DNA from: Bacillota bacterium
GTDB taxonomy: Bacteria > Bacillota > Clostridia > Oscillospirales > Ruminococcaceae
Length of the DNA stretch: 64,000 nt
Direction: 5' to 3'
NCBI GenBank assembly: GCA_023391875.1
Contig: JAEWAB010000005.1
Span: 62,001-126,000, forward strand
Shown here: piece after piece, positions 50,129 to 58,883 of the stretch
Numbering within the stretch: the first letter of the stretch is position 1
Layout of the letters: each line of letters starts with the position of its first letter
The notes under the pieces: generated by a model
Told to the model about the DNA's origin: nothing
The model's database searches: none
Seen by the model: only the letters and a program-made list of their open reading frames with translations
Program-made: the position numbers and the translations under genes

Positions 50129-51076
50129 ATGGAACAGAATCTGAATGTTTCAAAGCCGCTCTTTGTACATGAGCAGGTGCGTATTAACAAATTTAAAACG
50201 GTTTTGCTCATTGCCTCGTTTGCCGTGCTTATCCTGGGCATCTGCTACCTGATAGGCTATGTATACGACAATGTTGCGACGGGGTTCCTCATCGGGGCAG
50301 GCTACTGCGCGTTTATTATCCCCATACAGATCATCTCGTCGAAAAGCATGCTGGTTTCGTCGGTGCACGGGCGCGCGGTAAATGAGAACAGCCCGAACGA
50401 ACGCCGCGTACGGCGGCTGGTGGAGGGGCTTTCGATCTCCGCAGGCTTAAAGGAGCCGCCGCAGGTGTTCATCATCCCCACCGATACACCAAACGCGTTT
50501 GCGGGTGGCCTTACCCCCGAAAAAAGCTATATCGGCGTTACCGAGGGGCTGCTCGCTATTTTAGACGACAGCGAGCTGGAGGGGGTTATCGGGCATGAGA
50601 TGTCGCACATCATACAGCGCGACGTGCTCATCTCCACCATCGCGATAGCGCTGATGAGTATTACCATCTTCCTTGCGGGCATCTTTTACCGCACCTCAGC
50701 CTACGGCTCCCGCCGACGCAGCCGCAGCGACAATAACGGCGGCGGCAACGCCGCTATCCTGATACTGCTTGGGCTGGTGGTTTATTTAGTGGCGAGGCTG
50801 CTTGCAAACCTTATAAACCTTGCCATCTCCCGCAAGCGCGAGTATGCCGCGGACGCTACCGCCGTGCGGCTGTGCAGCAGCTCGGAGGGGCTGGCGCGCG
50901 CGCTTGAAAAGATTGCGGGGGTAAGCGGGCAGTACAACGCGCGCACTGTAAGCGCCCTTGGCGGCGACGAGATGCTCTGCCTGTACATCTATAACCCCAA
51001 AAAGAGGCTGCTCTCCCTGTTTTCTACCCACCCGCCCATCGAGGAGCGCATCGCGCGCTTACGGAATATGTACTGA
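50129..51076 (+). CDS. htpX: HtpX-like M48 membrane metalloprotease
   Basis: The start is set at ATG 50129, 1 base after the lemA stop (315 residues); a longer frame overlapping lemA is spurious. Four hydrophobic segments and the zinc motif GVIGHEMSHIIQRD (HExxH) with the downstream Glu in KREYAADATAVRL are present. It degrades misfolded membrane proteins. It is the second gene of the lemA-htpX operon, followed by a strong terminator. Confidence 0.92.
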   Translation: MEQNLNVSKPLFVHEQVRINKFKTVLLIASFAVLILGICYLIGYVYDNVATGFLIGAGYCAFIIPIQIISSKSMLVSSVHGRAVNENSPNERRVRRLVEGLSISAGLKEPPQVFIIPTDTPNAFAGGLTPEKSYIGVTEGLLAILDDSELEGVIGHEMSHIIQRDVLISTIAIALMSITIFLAGIFYRTSAYGSRRRSRSDNNGGGNAAILILLGLVVYLVARLLANLINLAISRKREYAADATAVRLCSSSEGLARALEKIAGVSGQYNARTVSALGGDEMLCLYIYNPKKRLLSLFSTHPPIEERIARLRNMY

Positions 51077-51078
51077 TA

Positions 51079-51126
51079 CAAAAAGCCGACTAGAGGGAAT
51101 TGTTCCCTCAGGTCGGCCTTTTTGAT
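51079..51126 (+). terminator. terminator of lemA-htpX
   Basis: AAAAAGCCGAC...GAGGGA pairs with TCCCTC...GGTCGGCCTTTTT, with small bulges, ending in TTTTTTT. Confidence 0.85.
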
Positions 51127-51159
51127 GTGTGGCTTAAAAAATGGTGTAGAACAAGTATA

Positions 51160-51891
51160 TTAAGGTAGCTCCAGTACAAAACGCCCGTCCTGCCAGTTGT
51201 AGCTGCGCGTTACCTTTTCATTGGTCTTATCATCAAAGCCTTCACAGGTAAAGGAGGTGGGCGAGGTTTTGGAAAGCGCGATGGAATAATCAAAGCTCGC
51301 GGCGCTTAAATTCTCACAGGGCAGCTGCTTGATGCCACCGTCGGTTGCCACGGTATAGATCTGGTACACGTTGCCGTTGGTACTGCCCCACTGCCCGAGG
51401 GTAAAGTCCGGGTTGCCGTCGTCGTTATAGTCGTCAAACATCAGCTGAAACTGCTTATCAAAGTTCAGCTTGCCTCTGGAAAATACCACGGGTGCGGTGA
51501 ACACCGCCTTGGGCTGGTCGATGGCGGAATAGACACTGATCTGATACTCGCCGATATAGTTTGTATCGTAGATGCCATCACCGGGGGTGTAGTTCGGCGA
51601 GCTTTTATCCAGATATTCGCCGTTTATCATTTCAACATTGACGTACAGTGTGGTGCCGCTAGGAAGATTGACAAAGTTGCGGGAGATCACGTAGGGCAGC
51701 GTCAGCCCGGGGTCGGAGATAATCGGCGGCGGGAAGATACTGCTGTTTAACCCCCCACCTTTCCCCCGGTTGCCATTTACGTGGTCCACACTGCCGTCAC
51801 CGCAGGAGAATAACAACAGAAGCACGACAATAAACAGGGCGGCAAACTGCAATACCGCCCGTTTTAAAACCGTTATTTTCTTTCGTTTCAT
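51160..51891 (-). CDS. putative lipoprotein with FG-GAP/EF-like acidic loop
   Basis: The 243-residue protein has a basic start (MKRKKITVLKRAVLQ), a hydrophobic stretch and a lipobox-like LLLLFSC, so Cys ~30 would be lipidated on the outer face of the membrane. A low-complexity linker is followed by a beta-rich domain with the acidic loop FDDYNDDGNPDFTLGQWGS, like an FG-GAP or calcium-binding loop. I do not recognise the family. Single gene. Confidence 0.6.
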   Translation of the reverse strand: MKRKKITVLKRAVLQFAALFIVVLLLLFSCGDGSVDHVNGNRGKGGGLNSSIFPPPIISDPGLTLPYVISRNFVNLPSGTTLYVNVEMINGEYLDKSSPNYTPGDGIYDTNYIGEYQISVYSAIDQPKAVFTAPVVFSRGKLNFDKQFQLMFDDYNDDGNPDFTLGQWGSTNGNVYQIYTVATDGGIKQLPCENLSAASFDYSIALSKTSPTSFTCEGFDDKTNEKVTRSYNWQDGRFVLELP

Positions 51892-52008
51892 GCGTTTTGC
51901 TTCACTTTCCCGTTTGAATGAGCGTCGTCAAAGCTATAAGTTGAGTGTAACCAGCTTCACCCCGCTTATACAAACAAAACAGAGCAGGCGGCAGCAAATA
52001 CTATGCAC

Positions 52009-52371
52009 TTATGGAATGTTAAAAAAGCAAAGCCTGATAATCCACACCGCCACAAACAGGATAATGGTAAACACATAAAGCCTTATGTAGCGCTTATCGG
52101 TGGGCAAAATACCATAAAAGATATAACGCGCCACCACAAACGCGCCGAGTGGCAGCAAAAAGTAAACCAGCGGGTGGTAGTGAAAAGCGGCGGCGAACTG
52201 AAACTGCACAAGCGAGAACACCGCGCGTGTCATCCCGCAGGAGGGGCAAGGGATGCTGGTAAGATAGCGCGGAAGGCACCCGTTCACGGGCGCTGCCAAC
52301 AGCCAGATACCGACAGCGGCGAGCAGACATACGCCGATGGTTTTTATAAACCTTTTGAGTATTTCGTTCAT
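52009..52371 (-). CDS. DUF2752 membrane protein
   Basis: The 120-residue protein has three transmembrane helices and the DUF2752 signature PCPSCGMTRAVFSLVQ with the following FHYHPL. The family is common in Gram-positive bacteria, with unknown role. It is transcribed away from glyA. Start ATG 52371 follows weak AGGTTTAT. Confidence 0.8.
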   Translation of the reverse strand: MNEILKRFIKTIGVCLLAAVGIWLLAAPVNGCLPRYLTSIPCPSCGMTRAVFSLVQFQFAAAFHYHPLVYFLLPLGAFVVARYIFYGILPTDKRYIRLYVFTIILFVAVWIIRLCFFNIP

Positions 52372-52417
52372 TGTTTTAACCCACTATATTTTTATTGTAT
52401 CAATGCAAACACGTTTA

Positions 52418-52534
52418 TGGTATAATCGTCCATTCCCGTCGGTTGCCCCGTAGGGGCGAGGCGGTGGACATAAAATGTATAATAAGCGCGAAAGTAGCCT
52501 TCTTACTTCATCAGCTTGTAATGCGCTTATTATA
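52418..52534 (+). promoter_or_regulatory. extended -10 promoter and structured leader upstream of glyA
   Basis: TGGTATAAT (52418-52426) is an extended -10. Downstream lie the hairpin GCCCCGTAGGGGC (52445-52457) and a 12-bp perfect stem TATAATAAGCGC (52478-52489) / GCGCTTATTATA (52523-52534) enclosing a smaller AAGTA...TACTT hairpin. A transcript from here would reach glyA after ~200 bases. No known riboswitch consensus was recognised. Confidence 0.35.
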
Positions 52535-52565
52535 CCAGATATAGTGTAGATGTGAAACTGAATGC

Positions 52566-52593
52566 TTGAAATAACTGTGAAATACGGTATAAT
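52566..52593 (+). promoter_or_regulatory. sigma-A-like promoter proximal to glyA
   Basis: TTGAAA (52566-52571) and TATAAT (52588-52593) with a 16-base spacer lie 40 bases before the glyA start. Confidence 0.65.
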
Positions 52594-52633
52594 AATTTTT
52601 ATGGCTTCATTTATTACGAAAGGGTGGAAAAAG

Positions 52634-53887
52634 ATGTATAACAACCTGATGGATTCCATCGGCTTTGTGAAGGGTTTTGATAAAGCCGTTGGCGATGCCA
52701 TGGAGCTTGAGCTAAAGCGCCAAAAAAGAAACATCGAACTGATTGCCTCGGAGAATATTGTTTCCCCGGCTGTGATGGCTGCCATGGGCAGCGTGCTCAC
52801 CAACAAGTACGCAGAGGGTTACCCCGGCAAGCGCTATTACGGCGGCTGCGAGTGCGTGGATGTAGTGGAAGAGATTGCGCGCGACCGCGCGAAGCAGCTG
52901 TTCGGCGCCGAACACGCCAACGTGCAGCCCCATTCGGGCGCGCAGGCGAACCTTGCCGTATATTTTGCACTGCTCAACCCGGGCGATACCGTGCTGGGCA
53001 TGAACCTTGCGCATGGCGGGCACCTTACCCACGGCTCACCCGTAAACCTCTCGGGCAAATACTATAACTTTGTTCCCTACGGGGTAGACGACGTTACCCA
53101 CCGCATCGACTATGATAAGGTGGCGGCCCTCGCGCTGGAGCACAAGCCCAGAATGATCGTGGCGGGCGCCAGTGCCTACCCGCGTGTGATCGACTTTGCC
53201 CGCCTTTCGGAGATTGCCAAAAAGGTTGGCGCTTACTTTATGGTGGATATGGCGCATATCGCAGGCCTTGTGGCGGCCGGGCTGCATCCCTCCCCCGTGC
53301 CCTACGCCGACGTTGTAACCACCACCACGCACAAGACCCTGCGCGGCCCGCGCGGCGGCATGATCCTGTGCAGAGAGGAATACGCCAAGGCGATTGACAA
53401 GGCCATCTTCCCGGGCACCCAGGGCGGCCCGCTGATGCACGTAATTGCCGGTAAGGCGGTTTGCTTTGGCGAGGCGCTTTCGGATGAATTTAAGGCCTAC
53501 CAGAAGAATGTGGTCGCCAACGCGCAGACGCTTGCGGCGGCACTTACCAAGCGGGGCATCGACCTTGTTTCGGGCGGCACCGATAACCACATGATGCTGG
53601 TGGATTTAAGGAGCGTAGGCGTTACGGGCAAGGAGCTTGAAAAGCACCTTGACGAGGTATACATCACCGTAAACAAGAATGCTATTCCCAACGACCCGCA
53701 GAGCCCCTTCATCACCAGCGGTATCCGCGTGGGTACCCCCGCCGTGACCACCCGCGGCTTCGGCGCACCCGAGATGGAGCGCATTGCCGAATACATCCAC
53801 CTTGCGGCAACCGATTTTGACGCGAAGGCGGACTATATCCGCGAGGGCGTTGTTGACCTCTGCGCGAAGTTCCCGCTCTACGAGTAA
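52634..53887 (+). CDS. glyA: serine hydroxymethyltransferase
   Basis: The start is set at ATG 52634 after AAGGGTGG, giving 417 residues, the usual length. Motifs: NIELIASENIVSPAVMAAMG, LTNKYAEGYPGKRYYGGCE, VQPHSGAQANLAVY, and the PLP-lysine segment VVTTTTHKTLRGPRGGMIL. It interconverts serine and glycine with tetrahydrofolate, feeding one-carbon metabolism. Single gene with a strong terminator and two possible promoters. Confidence 0.96.
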   Translation: MYNNLMDSIGFVKGFDKAVGDAMELELKRQKRNIELIASENIVSPAVMAAMGSVLTNKYAEGYPGKRYYGGCECVDVVEEIARDRAKQLFGAEHANVQPHSGAQANLAVYFALLNPGDTVLGMNLAHGGHLTHGSPVNLSGKYYNFVPYGVDDVTHRIDYDKVAALALEHKPRMIVAGASAYPRVIDFARLSEIAKKVGAYFMVDMAHIAGLVAAGLHPSPVPYADVVTTTTHKTLRGPRGGMILCREEYAKAIDKAIFPGTQGGPLMHVIAGKAVCFGEALSDEFKAYQKNVVANAQTLAAALTKRGIDLVSGGTDNHMMLVDLRSVGVTGKELEKHLDEVYITVNKNAIPNDPQSPFITSGIRVGTPAVTTRGFGAPEMERIAEYIHLAATDFDAKADYIREGVVDLCAKFPLYE

Positions 53888-53907
53888 AATTAAAAAACAG
53901 CAGTTTT

Positions 53908-53954
53908 AAAGGACTAAGCTTGGCACGATACCGAGCTTAGTCCTTTTCGTTTTG
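53908..53954 (+). terminator. terminator of glyA
   Basis: AAAGGACTAAGCT (53908-53920) and AGCTTAGTCCTTT (53934-53946) form a 13-bp perfect stem followed by TCGTTTTG. It lies between convergent genes and may serve both. Confidence 0.85.
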
Positions 53955-53962
53955 TGTTAAGC

Positions 53963-54874
53963 TTATGGCTGCAGGTTTTGCAAAAAGGCATCCACCACCT
54001 GCTGATAAGCGGCGGTATCCGCAGAATACACGTCGGCGTGGTCGGCACTTGCGTGCAGATACAGCCGGTCGCGCGGGTTATGGCGCTTCTCGTACATCTC
54101 TTGGGTACCGCGGAAGGACATGATACGGTCCCCTTTGGAATGGATGAAGAGGGTGGGAATCGATAAGCCTTCGTGAAGGGTAACCTCTATTGGGTTTACC
54201 TCGTTCATCGAGAAGCCGATGCGGGCGCGCACCATTCGGTTGACAAGCGGGTAAAACAGCCATGCGGGGGCAAAGTAGCTGTGAAGGCGCTGAACAATAA
54301 ACTGTCGCAGGGTCGCATAGGTGCAGTCGGTGACCATAAAGCGTATGGCGGTGTCTATCCTTGGGTAACACAGCATGGTGGCTCCGCCCAAGGAGTGGCC
54401 CATCAGGCCGATCTCGCAGTCCTCCCCCAGCCTTTTTCGCAGCAGTGTTACCCAGTGATGCAGGTCGCCGCTCTCGTACAGGCCGTAGGAGGGGAATTTG
54501 CCCCCGCTTTCGCCGTGGGCGCGCTGGTCGAATACCAGTACATTATACCCGTGCTTGATGAATACCGGCGCGTATTGCAGCGCGATAACGTGGTTGGAGC
54601 GGTAGCCGTGCGCGATGATAACCGCCCGCTTTGCGTCGGGGAACTGGTTGATATAGTAACCCGTCAGGGTAAGGCCATCGTCACTTAAAACGGTAAGCCT
54701 CTCCGGCGCGGCGATCGCCTGCGGCAGGGTGCCCTTTTGCTTTAAAATGGAGACCGAAGCGGCCGCGCTCTGCTTCTTCATGGCGAAGATATAGTGAAAA
54801 ACCGCCGCCGTTATTGCCCAAAGCAGGAACACAACCGCCGCCGCAACAACAACAAACAGCTCTGGCGAGTTCAT
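53963..54874 (-). CDS. membrane-anchored alpha/beta hydrolase
   Basis: The 303-residue protein has an N-terminal membrane helix (LFVVVAAAVVFLLWAITAAV) and a hydrolase domain with the oxyanion HGYRSN, nucleophile GLMGHSLGGATML, acid in FIHSKGDRIM and His in SADHADVYS. It resembles the YqkD/BEM46-like family. Substrate unknown. The start overlaps the rarA stop by 4 bases (ATGA). Confidence 0.83.
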   Translation of the reverse strand: MNSPELFVVVAAAVVFLLWAITAAVFHYIFAMKKQSAAASVSILKQKGTLPQAIAAPERLTVLSDDGLTLTGYYINQFPDAKRAVIIAHGYRSNHVIALQYAPVFIKHGYNVLVFDQRAHGESGGKFPSYGLYESGDLHHWVTLLRKRLGEDCEIGLMGHSLGGATMLCYPRIDTAIRFMVTDCTYATLRQFIVQRLHSYFAPAWLFYPLVNRMVRARIGFSMNEVNPIEVTLHEGLSIPTLFIHSKGDRIMSFRGTQEMYEKRHNPRDRLYLHASADHADVYSADTAAYQQVVDAFLQNLQP

Positions 54875-56154
54875 TTGAGTTCCCCCTTGTCTTCAGACAA
54901 AAGCTTTTCGCGAAAGGCCTTGGCCACCTGTTCGGCCTTGTTATCGCCGAAGGAATAATAGCGGGCGTTCTTGATGTTGTCGGGCAGGTACTGCTGGGCG
55001 GTATAGTCGTTTTTATAGCTGTGCGGATATTTGTAGGTAAGCCCGCGCCCGAGCTTGCCCGCTCCGCCGTAATGAGCGTCTTTTAGGTGCAGTGGGATAT
55101 CGCCCACATCGGTGCCTTTGATGTCCTCCGTGGCTGCGTCGATGGCGCAGATGGCGGTGTTGGACTTGGGCGCGGTGCAGAGCAGGATAACCGCCTGCGC
55201 GAGGGGAATGCGCGCCTCCGGCAGCCCAAGCTGGTTTGCGCTGTCTACGCACGCCTTCACGATGCTGATGGCCTGCGGGTAGGCAAGCCCGATATCCTCA
55301 CAGGCGGTTACCAACAGCCTGCGGCAGGGCGAGATCAGGTCACCCGCCTCGAGCAGCCGAGCAAGATAATGTAGCGCCGCATTTTCATCCGAGCCGCGAA
55401 TAGACTTTTGAAACGCCGAGAGGATATCGTAATGCGCGTCCCCGTCACGGTCGTAACGCATGGCGCTTTTGCCCGTTATCTCGCTCACGTCGCTTAAGGT
55501 AACCACCCGTTTATCGTCCTGTACCTGAGCGGCAAGCGCCAACAGCTCCACGGCGTTGACGGCCTTGCGCACATCGCCGCCGCAGGTGCCCGATATGGCC
55601 TCGGTAACCCCTTTTTCGAGCGTATAGCTCTCACCGCGCTCCTCGCCGATAATCTTAAACGCGCGGCTTACCGCAAGGGCTACATCGGCAGCTGAAACGG
55701 GCTTAAACTCCATAACCGTGCAGCGGCTTAAAATCGCGCCGTAGATGTAAAAGTAGGGGTTCTCGGTGGTGGAGGCGATGAGTGTGATGCGCCCGTTTTC
55801 AATATATTCAAGCAATGACTGCTGCTGTTTTTTGTTCAGGTACTGTATCTCGTCGAGGTAGAGCAGCACCCCGCCCACCCCCGCGAAGGTCTCCAGCTCC
55901 CCCACAATCTCCTTGATGTCGGAGACCGATGCGGTGGTGCCGTTGAGCTTGTGCAGGCGCTTGCCCGCGGCCTGTGCGATGATACGCGCGACCGTGGTCT
56001 TGCCCACGCCAGACGGCCCGTAGAAAATGAGGTTGGGGATCTCTCTGGTTTCTATAATGCGACGCAGCACCTTTCCCCTGCCCAGAAGGTGTTGCTGCCC
56101 CACCACATCGTCGATGGTCTCGGGGCGTATTTTATCCGCAAGCGGTGCCGCCAT
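54871..56154 (-). CDS. rarA: replication-associated recombination protein A
   Basis: The start is set at ATG 56154 after GGAGGATTA, giving 427 residues. AAA+ clamp-loader-like ATPase: Walker A FYGPSGVGKTTVARIIA, Walker B VLLYLDEIQYLNKKQ, sensor STTENPYF, then the RarA/MgsA C-terminal tetramerisation domain with KSIRGSDENAALHYLARLLE and KYPHSYKNDYTAQQYLPD. It acts at stalled replication forks. It is coupled to the downstream hydrolase. Confidence 0.93.
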   Translation of the reverse strand: MAAPLADKIRPETIDDVVGQQHLLGRGKVLRRIIETREIPNLIFYGPSGVGKTTVARIIAQAAGKRLHKLNGTTASVSDIKEIVGELETFAGVGGVLLYLDEIQYLNKKQQQSLLEYIENGRITLIASTTENPYFYIYGAILSRCTVMEFKPVSAADVALAVSRAFKIIGEERGESYTLEKGVTEAISGTCGGDVRKAVNAVELLALAAQVQDDKRVVTLSDVSEITGKSAMRYDRDGDAHYDILSAFQKSIRGSDENAALHYLARLLEAGDLISPCRRLLVTACEDIGLAYPQAISIVKACVDSANQLGLPEARIPLAQAVILLCTAPKSNTAICAIDAATEDIKGTDVGDIPLHLKDAHYGGAGKLGRGLTYKYPHSYKNDYTAQQYLPDNIKNARYYSFGDNKAEQVAKAFREKLLSEDKGELK

Positions 56155-56225
56155 AGTTAATCCTCCATGTATACTGCCGAAAGTTGATTCCTGCAACCAT
56201 TTTAGCACATATGTTCTTGCAGTAC

Positions 56226-56274
56226 AACAAAAATTGCCGTGCGGGGTGAAACAATCACGTTTATACCCCGCACG
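56226..56274 (-). terminator. terminator of the ABC exporter-TetR operon
   Basis: CGTGCGGGGT and ACCCCGCACG form a 10-bp perfect stem. On the minus strand it is followed by GCAATTTTTGTTG. Confidence 0.8.
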
Positions 56275-56289
56275 ACAAATATGGGAGCG

Positions 56290-56889
56290 TCAAACGGCAA
56301 TGCCGTTCATTAAAAAGCCCATGAGCGTAAGGTATTCATCCTTCATCCGTTCATACAGCTCTTCCGTCAGCGGCCCGTTCCTGACAACCGGCATATACTT
56401 TTGTTCCATGACCCCAATCACCGCCGAAACCAGCTGTATGGCAACCTGCTCGGTGACCCCCGGCTTTAGGTTCAGCTTGCCGATCAGCGAGGTCATCATC
56501 TCGGCGGATAGCCTCGAAAGCTCGGCAAACCGCGCCGAAAGCTCCGCCTTTACATCGTCCGGCGTATGCGCAAAGGCGCCGATAATCAGGCTGTAGTGCA
56601 GCGGGTGCTCCTCAAAAAACCGCATTTTGCGGCTGCCGTAGGCTGAAATCGCCTCGGCAAAGCTCATACCCTCCGTTGAAAAACCGTCGATAAGACTTAG
56701 GATATCGGTGATGCACTGCTCCACACACAGGATATACAGGCTTTTTTTCGAGCCGAAGTAGTGAAACAGCAGCCCTTTGGAAACGCCCGCCGCCTCGCAG
56801 ATGCGGTTGGTGTTCGCCTTGTCGTAGCCGTACTGTGCAAACTCGGCAAAGCACGCGTTGAAAAGCTCCTGTTTTTTACTGTTGTCCAT
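56290..56889 (-). CDS. TetR-family repressor of the ABC exporter operon
   Basis: The 199-residue protein has a TetR helix-turn-helix at residues ~7-55: AQYGYDKANTNRICEAAGVS, KGLLFHYFGSKKSLYILCVE. The C-terminal ligand domain is generic. It is the third gene of an ATPase-permease-TetR operon, its ATG touching the permease stop. Two TTGACC-N4-GGTCAA palindromes in front of the operon are the probable operators, giving negative autoregulation relieved by an exporter substrate. Confidence 0.88.
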   Translation of the reverse strand: MDNSKKQELFNACFAEFAQYGYDKANTNRICEAAGVSKGLLFHYFGSKKSLYILCVEQCITDILSLIDGFSTEGMSFAEAISAYGSRKMRFFEEHPLHYSLIIGAFAHTPDDVKAELSARFAELSRLSAEMMTSLIGKLNLKPGVTEQVAIQLVSAVIGVMEQKYMPVVRNGPLTEELYERMKDEYLTLMGFLMNGIAV

Positions 56890-57716
56890 CAGGTTTTTAA
56901 ATCCTTTCTACGGTAGAAGTAGAAGGCAAGCGTCACCGATACGGCCATGATGATAAAGCCGATAAGGATTCGTAAAGCGTTAAAGCCGTGGAGAAGCACA
57001 TCAAACGGCGTGGCATAATCGAGCGGCGACAGGTATACCAAGTAACCTACCCAGTCGGCATAGTCGGCAAACGCCTTGGAGAAGATGCCCAGGATGTAGG
57101 TGACGAATACTAAGCCCACGGCTGCCGCAATTGCCTGCCGGCTGCTTTTGAGCAGCACCGATATGAGCAGCCCAAGGCACAAAAACACCAGACCGCCGAC
57201 CATTGTTCCGGCAAGCAGCGATTTAAAATCGGTCATCAGCGCGACAAGCTCGGTGTCTTCGGGTTTCAGGACAGCAAACAGGATGCCGCAGACGATGCTC
57301 AGCCCGACATTCAACACCCCATACACCGCAGCCGCCGCCAGCAGCTTTTGAAATATTATCTGCGTTCTGGTTACGGGCTGCGCATAGAGGTACTCGATGG
57401 TACCGTCGTTTTCTTCCTTAACCAGCGCCTGCGCGCCTAAAAGTGCGGCATAGATGCCGCCTGCAACCGCGATATACTGAAAGATGTAAGAGAAATAATC
57501 AAGAATCTTCGTAAAATCGGGGATTTCATCAAGCCCCACCGCTTCCAATACATCCTGCGGCAGCGCGTTAAGCTTGGTCTGCACCAAGTCTTTCATCGCG
57601 TCGGTGCCCATTGTCGGGAAGAGCGACATAAACAGCACCAGCACAAGCGACAGAATGCCTACCCACAACAGCAAGCCCTTGAGGTTGGACTTAAACTCCA
57701 GTTTGAACACGTTCAT
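56889..57716 (-). CDS. ABC-2-type exporter permease
   Basis: The 275-residue protein has six predicted membrane helices (GLLLWVGILSLVLVLFMSLF at the start) and YAALLGAQALVKEENDGTIE followed by YLYAQPVTRTQII, the pattern of ABC-2 permeases for drug or lipid export. It overlaps the ATPase gene by 4 bases and touches the regulator gene. Substrate unknown. Confidence 0.87.
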   Translation of the reverse strand: MNVFKLEFKSNLKGLLLWVGILSLVLVLFMSLFPTMGTDAMKDLVQTKLNALPQDVLEAVGLDEIPDFTKILDYFSYIFQYIAVAGGIYAALLGAQALVKEENDGTIEYLYAQPVTRTQIIFQKLLAAAAVYGVLNVGLSIVCGILFAVLKPEDTELVALMTDFKSLLAGTMVGGLVFLCLGLLISVLLKSSRQAIAAAVGLVFVTYILGIFSKAFADYADWVGYLVYLSPLDYATPFDVLLHGFNALRILIGFIIMAVSVTLAFYFYRRKDLKT

Positions 57717-58594
57717 TGTACACTGCCTCCCTTATAGTAGGATAAAAAGCGGGTTTCAAGGCTTGGGTTCTCCACGGTGTAATCCTGCGCGCCGCTCTCA
57801 CCGATGGCATGGGCGAGGAGTGTAAGGTCGTTTTTATACGAGAATATCACCTTGCCGTTTTCCTTTGCAAGCTGCTCGGCGCCGATGCTTATGAGCGGCT
57901 GCAGGCTTTGCGCGGCCCACAGGGTGACGATCTTTTCGCGCTGGCGCTCTACCGTAAGGTCCTGTACCTCGATGATCTCGCCCTCCTTAATGAAAGCGGC
58001 CTTGGTGCAGTGCTCCTGCACCTCGAGCAAGTTATGGCTGGAGAGGAAGATGGTAACCCCTTTGCTGTTGCGCTCCTTTAAAATCTCAAACAGGGCGCGC
58101 TGCATCAGCGGGTCCAGCCCGCTCGTCGGCTCATCCAAAACAATCAGCTCCGGCTCGCAGAGTAGGGCGCTTACCACCGCTACCTTCTTCTTGTTGCCGA
58201 GCGACAGCTCGCCAAGCCTTTTGCCGCGTTCTATCTCAAAGGCCGTACAGAGGCGCTCGAGCTCCTCAAAATCGGTTTTTTGGTGAAAGGCTAAGGTGGT
58301 TTTGAACAGCTCATCTACCTTCATGTCGGCATAATAGCGCACCTCGCTGGGCACGTAGCTCACTCTTTGCTTGATCTTGGCACTGTCGGCAACGACGTCC
58401 AGCCCAAAGATGCTGGCGCTGCCTGTGGTAGGGTAGATAAAGTTAAACAGCAGCTTGATGGTGGTCGACTTCCCCGCCCCATTCGGGCCGATAAAGCCGT
58501 AAAACTCCCCCGGCTCTATCTCAAGGTTTACGTTTTTTATGCCGCGGGCCGTGCCATAGGTTTTTGTAAGGTTTTTTAATATAATTGCGCTCAA
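57713..58594 (-). CDS. ABC transporter ATP-binding protein
   Basis: The start is placed at TTG 58594 (MSAIILKNLTKTYG), 7 bases after AGGAGGT; a GTG nine bases upstream lies in the ribosome site. The 293-residue ATPase has Walker A GFIGPNGAGKSTTIKLL, signature LGELSLGNKKKVAVVSALL, Walker B LIVLDEPTSGLDPL and the H-loop SSHNLLEVQE. It powers the ABC-2 permease. Confidence 0.9.
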   Translation of the reverse strand: MSAIILKNLTKTYGTARGIKNVNLEIEPGEFYGFIGPNGAGKSTTIKLLFNFIYPTTGSASIFGLDVVADSAKIKQRVSYVPSEVRYYADMKVDELFKTTLAFHQKTDFEELERLCTAFEIERGKRLGELSLGNKKKVAVVSALLCEPELIVLDEPTSGLDPLMQRALFEILKERNSKGVTIFLSSHNLLEVQEHCTKAAFIKEGEIIEVQDLTVERQREKIVTLWAAQSLQPLISIGAEQLAKENGKVIFSYKNDLTLLAHAIGESGAQDYTVENPSLETRFLSYYKGGSVQ

Positions 58595-58611
58595 GAGCAA
58601 CACCTCCTCGC

Positions 58612-58670
58612 GATATTGACCGATGGGTCAATATCATAGTAGCACACATTGACCCATTGGTCAATATGTG
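58612..58670 (-). promoter_or_regulatory. promoter with two TetR-type operators
   Basis: There are two palindromes. One is GATATTGACC-GATG-GGTCAATATC (58612-58635, perfect). The other spans 58644-58670 with core ATTGACC-CATT-GGTCAAT and one mismatch outside. Their shared half-site TTGACC with 4-base centre suggests one dimeric repressor. On the minus strand TTGACC and TACTAT 17 bases apart form a promoter, the first element inside the distal operator and the proximal operator covering the start region. Confidence 0.75.
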
Positions 58671-58883
58671 TTATAATTTTGTTGACCTTTATTGGCTTGC
58701 ATGTTTAAGCGGTATTTGCTATATTGAAATCAGCTTACACAATATCCCGAAATTTACACTTAAATTACTATTTTCGAAAGGTTGCAGAAAAAGAACGATT
58801 ATAACTCGACCGACCGCGCACACTGAGAGAAGAACGGCTGGTGAACCGGTAAAAGGCCATTTTAAACAACGAAGGAGAATCCT

